The position numbers and the translations under genes were made by a program. Below the pieces are notes generated by a model. That model was not told where the DNA came from, did not search any database, and was given only the letters and a program-made list of their open reading frames with translations. Shown here piece after piece: positions 39,020 through 49,184 of a stretch of DNA of 64,000 nucleotides (position 1 is its first letter; each line of letters opens with the position of its first letter). Origin of the DNA: Arion vulgaris (taxonomy: Eukaryota; Mollusca; Gastropoda; Stylommatophora; Arionidae); NCBI GenBank assembly GCA_020796225.1, contig CM036768.1, positions 36,112,289 to 36,176,288 of the forward strand, written 5' to 3'.

Positions 39020-39735
39020 GACTGTAGATGAGATCAAGTTTCAAGTTCTATCGGAAGACGATAAAAGCTAGATCATATGTTCAAGTTCAGATTGTGCCAA
39101 ATGTACCAGGTTCGCTCCTCGTGGAGTCAACTGGATATTTTTTCAAAGATCCCTGATCTCAGTGTAGGTGAGATCGAGTTCCTAGTCCTATCGGAGACGG
39201 ACGATAAAACATAAGTCCCGTGTTCAATTTGAGCAAGTAAAAGAACCCTTGGCAGTTCAAAATCGAGAAGAGCAGGCTGGAAAGCCGCTGTCCGGGTAAC
39301 ATTTACTAGAAAAGTTTAAAAATAACATTCCTATAAAAATATCTTCACTATCTTCAAAATTACATCGAGGACCCTCGCCGGTGCTACGGAATTCGTGCAC
39401 TACAGCCGAGATTTAGATGTGTAAGAAAGAGATCGGAGCACACATGGTTACTCACCGAAGTGCAACGATGATGGTCATATCAATCAATCAACGTAAAAGA
39501 ACAATTGGTAGTTGAAAACCTATACAAGTTAGTCTGGAAAACTGCAGCCTGTGCAAAAATCTCAAATATCAATTAAAATAATACTCGTACACATTTTCTC
39601 ATCATCCTCACAATTACAACGGGGATCCTGGCCAATCCTTCGCAGTTAATGCACTGCAGAAGAGACCTGTATAACACAGAGATCAGAGCACACACGGTTA
39701 GTCATCAAAGTGCAATGATGATGGTCATATCAGAG
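39020..39735 (+). mobile_element. family-8 repeat, tandemly arranged partial copies
   Basis: The GTAGGTGAGATCGAGTTCCT segment occurs at about 39026 and 39168. The 3' part (AAGAGATCGGAGCACACATG, AGTGCAACGATGATGGTCAT) ends at about 39480. A second 3' part ends at about 39727 (GTGCAATGATGATGGTCATA). Same family as 11568 and 44780. Confidence 0.75.
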
Positions 39736-40060
39736 CCAACTATAAACTACTGGGCCTTCGGGCTCAGGTAAGAATTATGGGAAATCAGACCCCAACTACA
39801 CCACGTGACCTCGCATTCCAGTATTGGTGTATATAGACGAATTCATTTTAAAATCAACACAAAATGCTAACTCGAAGTCATATTATCCAACAAGTTAAGT
39901 TTAACAATAAGGAATATCAATATAATGAATATGTTTCACCAACAAATAACCATAGACTCACCGAATTGAGTAAAATTGCAAAAAAGCTTGCAATGTTCTA
40001 TCAAACATCTGTATTTTCCAGATCCATTTTCTTATCTAGGTCAGGAATACCCGGCCAGTT
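39736..40060 (+). repeat. dispersed repeat R13
   Basis: GGTAAGAATTATGGGAAATC, CACCACGTGACCTCGCATTC, AAAATCAACACAAAATGCTA and TTATCCAACAAGTTAAGTTT. An inverted copy lies at 58895-59190. Class unknown. Confidence 0.7.
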
Positions 40061-40096
40061 GTCTGGCCTGTGCTAGAGCCAGGCTGTGGTCATATC

Positions 40097-40259
40097 CAGT
40101 GGCAGCTCGTCAGTAAGGGCCACTGGGGCCGGCCCCACCAAAAATAATGTGTAACGTGTATTTATTATTTTATAAATTAAAACATAGCAACTCAAAACCA
40201 TGATTTTCCGAAAATTTGTGTCTGGCCCCACCAACAAAAATAATCACGATCCGCCACTG
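40097..40259. mobile_element. hAT-like MITE, 8-bp TSD
   Basis: Ends CAGTGGCAGCTCGT and, inverted, CAGTGGCGGATCGT. The TSD is GTCATATC (40089-40096) and ATCATATC (40260-40267), one mismatch. Subterminal GGGGCCGGCCCCACC and TGGCCCCACCAAC. 163 bp with no coding capacity. CAGTGGC-type ends with 8-bp TSDs fit the hAT superfamily (family knowledge). Confidence 0.75.
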
Positions 40260-40375
40260 ATCATATCAATCAACCAATCAATTCTATACGAGAACAGATA
40301 ACAATCATTTCAATAGGGATAACTAATATTCTTCTTCATCTGCATTCTCACTAGATTTGAATTTCAGATTCTTTA

Positions 40376-40488
40376 ATAAAGGCAGCCGTCTGCCTCAGGT
40401 GCTCAGTCGCTTCTTACGACATGCCTTGTAGGTCGCAGTGTAACTATTCTTTGCTCCCCTCACGAGCCCTGCCAACACACGGGAGATT
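40376..40488 (-). mobile_element. SINE-4, 5' half
   Basis: CAGTCGCTTCTTACGACATG, CCTTGTAGGTCGCAGTG and ATTCTTTGCTCCCCTCACG. The 3' half is missing. Confidence 0.75.
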
Positions 40489-40996
40489 TAGACAACAAAA
40501 GTCAAGAAACAAGTTAATAAAATCAAAAACAGCAGACTACTATCTTACATTATCTACTAGCAGATAAAAATGATACAATAACTAATTCTAATAGTGTGCA
40601 GTGCCGTAGCGTTAAGTGACAAAGCCAGCCAGCATCTAGCGCAAAATTCTTAAGCTTACATAATGTCATCTATAAAAATCCAAAACATCAGCTAGAGCCG
40701 CTAACAGATTGTTTCACTTTCCACTATTTCATGATCGTTGCCTTCATTAACAACGTGATACGATGTGGATGATGGAGCTGATGATGTTGATGGATTTCGT
40801 CGCACTGAGGATGTCACACTTAATCCATCACTGCAAGACAGTACCATGCAAGTACATCAAATTATTGACATTACAAGACAACATTCAAGAAACACAAAAT
40901 TTACTGCAAGACAGTATCATTCAAGTAGATCAAATTATTGACATTATAAGACAACATTCAAGGAACATAACATTTACTGCAAAACAGTATCATGAA
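40489..40996. other. no gene; ~81-bp duplication at its end
   Basis: ATTGACATTACAAGACAACA then TTCAAGAAACACAAAATTTA CTGCAAGACAGTA occur about 80 bp apart (about 40835-40985), as a prelude to the 33-bp array. Confidence 0.6.
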
Positions 40997-42113
40997 AACT
41001 TGATAAATTACTTCAAGATAACATCACAGAAATAGATAAATTACTTCAAGATAACATCACAGAAATAGATAAATTACTTCAAGATATCATCACAGAAATA
41101 GATAAATTACTTCAAGATAACATCACAGAAATAGATAAATTACTTCAAGATGGCATAATGGAAAAGATAAATTACTTCAAGATGGCATAATGGAAAAGAT
41201 AAATTACTTCAAGATGGCATAATGGAAAAGATAAATTACTTCAAGATGGCATAATGGAAAAAGATAAATTACTTCAAGATGGCATAATGGAAAAAGATAA
41301 ATTACTTCAAGATGGCATAATGGAAAAAGATAAATTACTTCAAGATGGCATAATGGAAAAGATAAATTACTTCAAGATGGCATAATGGAAAAGATAAATT
41401 ACTTCAAGATGGCATAATGGAAAAAGATAAATTACTTCAAGATGGCATAATGGAAAAGATAAATTACTTCAAGATGGCATAATGGAAAAGATAAATTACT
41501 TCAAGATGGCATAATGGAAAAGATAAATTACTTCAAGATGGCATAATGGAAAAAGATAAATTACTTCAAGATGGCATAATGGAAAAAGATAAATTACTTC
41601 AAGATGGCATAATGGAAAAAGATAAATTACTTCAAGATGGCATAATGGAAAAAGATAAATTACTTCAAGATGGCATAATGGAAAAAGATAAATTACTTCA
41701 AGATGGCATAATGGAAAAGATAAATTACTTCAAGATGGCATAATGGAAAAGATAAATTACTTCAAGATGGCATAATGGAAAAAGATAAATTACTTCAAGA
41801 TGGCATAATGGAAAAAGATAAATTACTTCAAGATGGCATAATGGAAAAGATAAATTACTTCAAGATGGCATAATGGAAAAGATAAATTACTTCAAGATGG
41901 CATAATGGAAAAAGATAAATTACTTCAAGATGGCATAATGGAAAAAGATAAATTACTTCAAGATGGCATAATGGAAAAAGATAAATTACTTCAAGATGGC
42001 ATAATGGAAAAGATAAATTACTTCAAGATGGCATAATGGAAAAAGATAAATTACTTCAAGATGGCATAATGGAAAAAGATAAATTACTTCAAGATGGCAT
42101 AATGGAAAAAGAT
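40997..42113. repeat. 33/32-bp minisatellite, about 34 copies, two unit types
   Basis: The first five units read AGATAAATTACTTCAAGATA followed by ACATCACAGAAAT. The remaining ones read AGATAAATTACTTCAAGATG then GCATAATGGAAAA. Units of 33 bp (five A) alternate in blocks with 32-bp units (four A). Confidence 0.97.
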
Positions 42114-42213
42114 ACGTTATTTGAAAACAACATAATCTTCTTCTTCGAATTCTGGGAATTATGAATGTCCACTTTTTCCTGTAGTGCAATAGGGGAGTAC
42201 CGAGCTTTCTTTA

Positions 42214-44392
42214 AAACCTAGAAACCTCCAACAACTCCAGGCGTGTAGTACTATGCTTAGTGCTGCAGAAACCTCCAACATGCGTGTAGTGCTATGCTTA
42301 GTGTTGCAGAAACTTCCAACAGCTCCAGACGTGTAGTACTATGCTTAGTGCTGCAGAAACCTCCAACATGCGTGTAGTGCTATGCTTAGTGTTGCAGAAA
42401 CCTCCAACAGCTCTAGACGTGTAGTACTATGCTTAGTGCTGCAGAAACCTCCAACATGCGTGTAGTGCTATGCTTAGTGCTGCAGAAACCTCCAACATGC
42501 GTGTAGTGCTATGCTTAGTGCTGCAGAAACCTCCAACAGCTCTAGACGTGTAGTACTATGCTTAGTGCTGCAGAAACCTCCAACATGCGTGTAGTGCTAT
42601 GCTTAGTGTTGCAGAAACTTCCAACAGCTCTAGACGTGTAGTGCTATGCTTAGTGTTGCAGAAACTTCCAACAGCTCTAGACGTGTAGTGCTATGCTTAG
42701 TGCTGCAGAAACTTCCAACAGCTCTAGACGTGTAGTACTATGCTTAGTGTTGCAGAAACTTCCAACAGCTCTAGACGTGTAGTACTATGCTTAGTGTTGC
42801 AGAAACCTCCAACAGCTCTAGACGTGTAGTGCTATGCTTAGTGCTGCAGAAACTTCCAACAGCTCTAGACGTGTAGTGCTATGCTTAGTGCTGCAGAAAC
42901 CTCCAACAGCTCTAGACGTGTAGTGCTATGCTTAGTGCTGCAGAAACCTCCAACAGCTCTAGACGTGTAGTGCTATGCTTAGTGCTGCAGAAACCTCCAA
43001 CAGCTCTAGACGTGTAGTGCTATGCTTAGTGCTGCAGAAACCTCCAACATGCGTGTAGTACTATGCTTAGTGTTGCAGAAACCTCCAACAACTCCAGGCG
43101 TGTAGTACTATGCTTAGTGCTGCAGAAACCTCCAACAGCTCTAGACGTGTAGTACTATGCTTAGTGTTGCAGAAACTTCCAACAGCTCCAGACGTGTAGT
43201 ACTATGCTTAGTGCTGCAGAAACCTCCAACATGCGTGTAGTGCTATGCTTAGTGTTGCAGAAACCTCCAACAGCTCTAGACGTGTAGTGCTATGCTTAGT
43301 GCTGCAGAAACCTCCAACATGCGTGTAGTGCTATGCTTAGTGTTGCAGAAACCTCCAACAGCTCTAGACGTGTAGTACTATGCTAGTGTTGCAGAAACCT
43401 CCAACATGCGTGTAGTACTATGCTTAGTGCTGCAGAAACCTCCAACAGCTCTAGACGTGTAGTACTATGCTTAGTGTTGCAGAAACTTCCAACAGCTCCA
43501 GACGTGTAGTACTATGCTTAGTGCTGCAGAAACCTCCAACATGCGTGTAGTGCTATGCTTAGTGTTGCAGAAACCTCCAACAGCTCTAGACGTGTAGTAC
43601 TATGCTTAGTGCTGCAGAAACCTCCAACATGCGTGTAGTGCTATGCTTAGTGCTGCAGAAACCTCCAACATGCGTGTAGTGCTATGCTTAGTGTTGCAGA
43701 AACCTCCAACAGCTCTAGACGTGTAGTACTATGCTTAGTGCTGCAGAAACCTCCAACATGCGTGTAGTGCTATGCTTAGTGCTGCAGAAACCTCCAACAT
43801 GCGTGTAGTGCTATGCTTAGTGCTGCAGAAACCTCCAACAGCTCTAGACGTGTAGTACTATGCTTAGTGCTGCAGAAACCTCCAACATGCGTGTAGTGCT
43901 ATGCTTAGTGTTGCAGAAACTTCCAACAGCTCTAGACGTGTAGTACTATGCTTAGTGCTGCAGAAACCTCCAACATGCGTGTAGTGCTATGCTTAGTGTT
44001 GCAGAAACTTCCAACAGCTCTAGACGTGTAGTGCTATGCTTAGTGTTGCAGAAACTTCCAACAGCTCTAGACGTGTAGTGCTATGCTTAGTGCTGCAGAA
44101 ACTTCCAACAGCTCTAGACGTGTAGTACTATGCTTAGTGCTGCAGAAACTTCCAACAGCTCTAGACGTGTAGTACTATGCTTAGTGCTGCAGAAACCTCC
44201 AACAGCTCTAGACGTGTAGTACTATGCTTAGTGCTGCAGAAACCTCCAACAGCTCTAGACGTGTAGTACTATGCTTAGTGCTGCAGAAACCTCCAACAGC
44301 TCTAGACGTGTAGTACTATGCTTAGTGTTGCAGAAACCTCCAACAGCTCTAGACGTGTAGTGCTATGCTTAGTGTTGCGGAGACTCACACTC
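42214..44392. repeat. 47/41-bp satellite, about 48 copies, two interleaved monomers
   Basis: Shared core TAGTACTATGCTTAGTGCTG then CAGAAACCTCCAACA. The long monomer has GCTCTAGACGTG and the short one TGCGTG. The short type alternates with long ones in both the first and last thirds and is absent from long stretches at 42600-43030 and 44000-44340. Confidence 0.97.
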
Positions 44393-44779
44393 ACAGGCCC
44401 GTGGCGTGCTATGATACAGAGAGGCGATCGCACCAGGCGGCTTCGTAAGGGGGCGGCATAAGCAGCGAAATCAAAATTAGTATTGAAGATTATTTGAAAG
44501 AAAAAATATTTAAGAGGCGGCATTTTGATGACTTGTATCATTTTGAAAAAATATACCGCACGACCCTGCCTACTTAGGGAGGGTTCAACATCATAAACGA
44601 AATGTGTAAACCATTTTTCAAACATCTCTTGGAAGTAGATAAGCTATTTGGAGAAATACATGTGTGTGTGTGTGTGCGCACGTGTGAGTGTGCGTGTGTG
44701 TGATTTTCTGTGAGTAAAGACATAAAACGGAGGATGTGGTCAGCGTCAAGTTTCCTGTCTTTACTTTCCACTGTTACTC
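44393..44779. other. no gene; (TG)n microsatellite
   Basis: GTGTGTGTGTGTGTGCGCAC and GTGTGCGTGTGTGTG at 44660-44702. A GGCGGCAT motif appears at 44452 and again near 44516. No coding signal. Confidence 0.6.
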
Positions 44780-45150
44780 GTAATTGATTGATAGAATAAT
44801 TATCATTGCACTTCGGTGATTAACCATGTGTGCTCCCATCTCTTTCTTACAAATGAAGATCTCAGCTGCAGTGCACAAACTCCGTAGCAACGGCGAAGGT
44901 CCCCGATGTAATTTTTGAAGATGGTGAAGATATTTTTATATGAATCTTTTATTTTCTAATGAATTTTGCCTGGGCAGCGGCTTTCCAGCCTGCTCTTCTC
45001 GATTTTGAACTGCCAACAGTTCTTTTACGTGCTCAAATTGAACACGGGACCTACGTTTTATCGTCCGTCTCCGATAGGACTAGGAACTCAATCTCACCTA
45101 CACTGAGATTAGGGATCTCTGGAGAAATGTCCAGATCCAAATGAGGTTAG
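44780..45150 (-). mobile_element. family-8 repeat
   Basis: CATTGCACTTCGGTGATTAA, CCATCTCTTTCTTAC, CCTGCTCTTCTCGATTTTGA, GAACACGGGACC and ATAGGACTAGGAACTCAATC. Near full length and uninterrupted. Confidence 0.8.
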
Positions 45151-45205
45151 GTTGATGTGATAGACTTTGTGATCGGGGAACAAATCTTTGACTAGGAATT
45201 TCGAG

Positions 45206-45425
45206 AGCCGCGATAGTGTAGCAGTTAGTGTACTTGCTATGTAAGCGTGAGATCCATGGAGCAACTCTACAGTGAGAATGAATAATTTTTCAAATCGTAA
45301 CGGATCTTATGTCGACCCATCCTTACTCTGGCACCTGACATACACTGGGAAATAAAGACGGTTGTCGTGATGTTGACAACATTACCCATCGTACGCCGAT
45401 CGTTAAAGAAATAACCTTTTAATCT
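45206..45425 (+). mobile_element. SINE-6, diverged copy
   Basis: Head GCCGCGATAGTGTAGCAGTT then AGTGTACTTGCTATGT, the same head as the minus strand of 55755-56043. The body has ACTGGGAAATAAAGACGG, GATGTTGACAACATTACCCA and TCGTACGCCGATCG. Confidence 0.65.
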
Positions 45426-45504
45426 CTGCCGGAGAAGCAAGGCATGCACCTAGGAATCTGCCCCGGGAGAATATAAAATCGTTTTTTGTCTTGGATCCTC
45501 CTAA

Positions 45505-45620
45505 AGGAGTGGATTCTTATTTTTCATGTTGGTTGGCTAACGCATGCTGATATAACCAATAAGAGTTCCGTTCTTATGTTGACATGGCGTGCCTCGGATT
45601 AAAGAGACTTTAATCTCCTT
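45505..45620 (+). repeat. R14 short dispersed repeat
   Basis: GATATAACCAATAAGAGTTC then CGTTCTTATGTTGA and GTGCCTCGGATTAAAGAG. Copies at 55205-55300, 56560-56670 and 61512-61585. Confidence 0.6.
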
Positions 45621-45642
45621 AATCCACTTCGGACACATGTGC

Positions 45643-45955
45643 CCCTGAATGTTCATCTACATCACATTGTGTTCCTGAATGTTCACCTACATCGCATTGT
45701 GCCCCTGAATGTTCACCTACATCGCATTGTGCCCGTGAATGCTCACCTACATCGCATTGTGCCCCTGAATGTTCAACTACATCACATTGTGCCCCTGAAT
45801 GTTCAACTACATCACATTGTGCCCCTGAATGTTCAACTACATCACATTGTGCCCCTGAATGTTCAACTACATCACATTGTGCCTGAATGTTCCCTACATC
45901 ACATTGTGCCCTAAAGCTCACCTACATCACATTGTGCCTGAATGTTCAACACATC
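45643..45955. repeat. 30-bp minisatellite, about 10 copies
   Basis: Unit CCCCTGAATGTTCACCTACA then TCGCATTGTG. The later units have TTCAACTACATCACATT. Confidence 0.96.
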
Positions 45956-46136
45956 TCATCAACCAAGATTGCTCCACAATGTCATCTGTGTGACTAACTA
46001 TTCACAAGAAACTATCGAACGCCACCCACCTCTTCCAGAGCCCTGCAATCAGTGACCTACGCCGCAAGTACCTACCCCCATATCTAGAAGTTGAAAACAC
46101 AATCTACCCTAACACACCACAACTCAGACATACCTG

Positions 46137-46398
46137 TCGCCCGTGTAGTGCCGAGGCCCGCAAGGGAAGCAAAGAATAGTACCACTGCGACCTACAAGGC
46201 ATGCCGTAAGAGGCGACTGATGTAAGACCTAAGGAAGCTACACTAGTAAATAAAAGCATCGCAGAAATCGGATATGCTGGCCTACTTGTAGGCGCATAAC
46301 TGGCATAACGTACAATCGCTCTTAGGCTCAAATCACATAGAAATCCCACAAAGTAGTTAACAAGTGATCAATATGGAGCAATCGAAGAAGAAGAAGAC
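46137..46398 (+). mobile_element. SINE-4 copy, full length
   Basis: GCCCGTGTAGTGCCGAGGCC head, GCAAAGAATAGTACCACTGC, GCATGCCGTAAGAGGCGACT, CTTGTAGGCGCATAACTGGC and AAGAAGAAGAAGAC tail. Best copy of the family. Confidence 0.9.
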
Positions 46399-46602
46399 AC
46401 ACCTGTAAATTCACATTCAAGGCTTCAAGTCGAAGAGTAAATTCACAGATAACTGCTGGATGGGAAAACTAAACTAATATAATCCTCTACATAACATGCA
46501 AACATCCTCTTCATTGTTATTTCAAACATCGAGTTCATATTAAGAGATTAGTTGCTTTGCATAAACATATGGTACAGTCCAGGTGCCATATAGTTTTGTC
46601 TA

Positions 46603-46858
46603 GGGAGTCTCTGTGGCTAACTGGTTAAGCCCTTTGCCTTGTGAGTCGAAGGTCGTAGGTTCGAATCCGGACCGCGCCGTTCTGTTCCCGAGTGCAGTTT
46701 TTTTCCAGAGACCCCTAGGATTGCTGCTGGAGCTACGGAGTTCGTGCAATACTCTCGGCAGATGGCGTGCCATTTCTGCGGAGAGGGACCGAGCCATATG
46801 GGGTAAACCCCGGTGCAATGAAGCCAATCCTTCGGCTTTAAAACCCTTTTTTTAAGTT
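46603..46858 (+). mobile_element. SINE-1 copy with intact Pol III A and B boxes
   Basis: A box TGGCTAACTGG at 46614-46624 and B box GGTTCGAATCC at 46658-46668, 33 bp apart as in a tRNA. Body CTACGGAGTTCGTGC, GGCGTGCCATTTCTGCGGAG, GGGTAAACCCCGGTGC. Best preserved SINE-1 promoter in the window. Confidence 0.92.
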
Positions 46859-46989
46859 TTGTTTCAGTTGGAATAATGCAGGACCAATGTGTGTCTCTTA
46901 AAACGGCATTGAACACACAGAGACTGCATGAAGTCTGTTAAATCAGTTTAATAACAAGACGAATAATAAACTTACATACTAAAGAAATC

Positions 46990-47170
46990 TGGTCATAGAA
47001 AATCGCAATAACAGTAAACATGTCTCAAAGAAAAGAACGGTACAACAGGTATACGAGTAGGCTCATCAATCAAAATAGAACTGGTACGGTCAGTCACTGG
47101 ACGCTGTTGGAGATATTGCGAAGGAGATCGGAGACATGTCCGGAGTGCAATGAAGATATTCCAAACTGAA
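46990..47170 (+). repeat. family-11-like repeat
   Basis: AACTGGTACGGTCAGTCACT, GGAGATATTGCGAAGGAGAT and CGGAGTGCAATGAAGATATT. Related to 25850 and 26655. Confidence 0.5.
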
Positions 47171-47267
47171 ACTGAAACATGTTTCAACGAATAAAAGACA
47201 TTAATCCTTTCTCTCCCGATTTGTTTGGGTCATCTGGGCGGATTTGTATTACAATATATTGGCCAGT

Positions 47268-47400
47268 ATTCATGGCTAGTGCAGTCGTAGCGAAGCTGTT
47301 CCCTAACCTGAAGACCTGCGCGGCGACTGCACTAGTCATGCGGCTATTAAATTCCTCATGCTCTCCTCCCAAATGTCCTAAAAAATAAACAACGGTCGTT
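47268..47400 (+). mobile_element. SINE-5 fragments, inverted pair
   Basis: CATGGCTAGTGCAGTCGTAG (reverse sense) and GCGACTGCACTAGTCATGCG (forward sense) face each other within 70 bp, giving a small hairpin-forming junction. Confidence 0.6.
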
Positions 47401-47661
47401 ACTGCCTGTTATACAGTTTGTTCAAGATTAAAGCAGCCCCATTGATAAATCGAAAGTTGCCAGATAATCTATCACGTTATGTTTATGTACTATTTAAACC
47501 GGTTCTGACTAGCTCGTTTTACGTCACATTTGTTCATCGCCCCTTCCCACACTACAATTACATACCGTCACATAACCTTGACCTATACTACGTCATAACT
47601 GAACCTTCTCATTTTCATACATATATGCCAGATTGACTCCATTCACAGGCTGCTATTATCT

Positions 47662-47910
47662 TGAACACCCTGTAGTACCGCTTTTAGGACGGTGTAGAAC
47701 ATGTGGAACGTGAGACAGAAGAATTTAATGGCTAGTGCAGACGCTGTGAAGCTGCTCATGTAAAGATTTTTCATTTATGCCCATAACCGAAACAAATTAT
47801 TGGCCCTAACGTGAATCGAACACAGGTCTCCCGCATAGAAGCCACGCTCTAACATATTCGGCCACACTCCCTACACCACCCTAAAAAGCGGAACTACAGA
47901 CAGTAACGAT
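47662..47910 (-). mobile_element. SINE-5 copy
   Basis: TGTAGTACCGCTTTTAGGAC, TGGCTAGTGCAGACGCTGTG, AACGTGAATCGAACACAGGT and GCTCTAACATATTCGGCC. Confidence 0.78.
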
Positions 47911-48051
47911 AGTTTTTTAAATTGTTATACTGGAATTACGTGATCATATAAAACACCGTGAGCCGGTACAGCGGCTTGGAAGAGCGTACGGGTTAAGGGG
48001 GGTGCTAGACAAACACATATAAGATAAGAATACGCACTGCTGTACTAAACG

Positions 48052-48545
48052 TATCGAAGAACTGACATATAAACCTACACTATCTCAGATGTTACGTATA
48101 AGTAAAAGTAATCGAAGAACTACACTACCAGCAGATGTTACGTATAAGTAAAAGTAATCGAAGAACTACACTACCAGCAGATGTTACGTATAAGTAAAAG
48201 TAATCCAAGAGCTGACATATAATCCTACACTATCTGAGATGTTACGTATAAGTAAAAGTAATCCAAGAGCTGACATATAATCCTACACTATCTGAGATGT
48301 TACGTATAAGTAAAAGTAATCCAAGAGCTGACATATAATCCTACACTATCTGAGATGTTACGTATAAGTAAAAGTAATCCAAGAGCTGACATATAATCCT
48401 ACACTATCTGAGATGTTACGTATAAGTAAAAATAATCCAAGAGCTGACATATAATCCTACACTATCTGAGATGTTACGTATAAGTAAAAGTAATCAAAGA
48501 GCTGACATATAATCCTACAATACCAGAAGCTGTTACGTATAAGTA
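48052..48545. repeat. 58-bp minisatellite, about 9 copies
   Basis: Unit ATCCAAGAGCTGACATATAA, TCCTACACTATCTGAGATGT, TACGTATAAGTAAAAGTA. Early units are shorter (ACACTACCAGCAGATGTTAC). The DNA on the far side of the SINE-6 nest, CTACCAGATGTTAAGTATAA at 51698, matches this unit, so the array and the SINE target site overlap. Confidence 0.95.
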
Positions 48546-48643
48546 AAAATAAGTAAACGAACCCTTTATATACCACGTGGTATTTAGGGTAATACGGTGT
48601 TGGGCCCGTATTTTTCATTGAGCGTCGGCACCCGATATGTGAT

Positions 48644-49106
48644 TAAGGGATCTCTGTGGCTAAGTAGTTACGCCCTTTGCCTTGTGAGTCGAAGGTCGTG
48701 GGTTCGAGTCCGGATCGCGCCATTCTATTCATGAGTGCAGTTTTTTCCAGAGACCCTAGGATTGTTGCTGGGGCTACGGAGTTCGTGCTATGTGCAATAC
48801 TCTCCCAGGTATGCCAGTTCTGTGCAGAGGACCGAACCGTATGGGGTAAAACCCGGTGCAATGAAGTCAATCCTTCGGCTTTTGAACCCTTTTTCCGATC
48901 CAGAAGCACTTGAGCTTTTCAGCTCTTCGGCTCGGTGCATGGACATCGTAACCCTTCAGTTCGGTGCCACGAACACCGTAAATCTGGGAATCTGTGGCTT
49001 TTTCTGCCATCCCGCGGAATTGAACCCGCACACAGAGGGATAGTCACCGTAGTCCAACGCGCTACGAACACGCTGGGCAGACGGGCTTTAAACCCTTTTA
49101 CAAACT
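48644..49106 (+). mobile_element. SINE-1 inserted in SINE-6, 11-bp TSD
   Basis: Flanked by CGATATGTGAT at 48633-48643 and 49107-49117. A box TGGCTAAGTAG at 48657-48667 and B box GGTTCGAGTCC at 48701-48711. Its 3' tail is split by SINE-2 at 48894-49086. Confidence 0.93.
48894..49086 (-). mobile_element. SINE-2 inserted in SINE-1, 13-bp TSD
   Basis: Flanked by TTTGAACCCTTTT (48881-48893) and TTTAAACCCTTTT (49087-49099), one mismatch. Body CCGATCCAGAAGCACTTGAG to CGCTACGAACACGCTGGGCA. Confidence 0.92.
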
Positions 49107-49184
49107 CGATATGTGATGTGGTCAACATCACGCCCGTCGCCTTTACTTCTCAGTACTTTTTCTGGTGTTCAATTGAGGCTGGAT

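Larger units (their letters stand above)
47201..47996 (+). mobile_element. TTAA MITE (type E) opened by SINE-5-containing insert
   Basis: TTAATCCTTTCTCTCCC at 47201 and TACAATATATTGGCCAGT match the left half of 30972-31111. TACTGGAATTACGTGATC, GTGAGCCGGTACAGCGGCTT and GAGCGTACGGGTTAA to 47996 match the right half. About 660 bp of other DNA separates them. Confidence 0.6.

Noticed and set aside
41546..41743. MEKDKLLQDGI repeat peptide
   Set aside because: Open only where consecutive units are 33 bp. Broken by 32-bp units elsewhere in the same array.
45619..45921. Cysteine/histidine-rich repeat frames on both strands
   Set aside because: 30-bp array read in frame. Frame lost in the variable last units.
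46614..46685. Functional tRNA gene
   Set aside because: A and B boxes are present, but the acceptor and anticodon stems do not pair convincingly and a SINE body follows. Same reasoning for the other SINE heads.
46613..46855. Short protein with CESKVVGSNPDRA-type sequence recurring at several places
   Set aside because: It is SINE-1 DNA read in frame, repeated wherever the SINE occurs.
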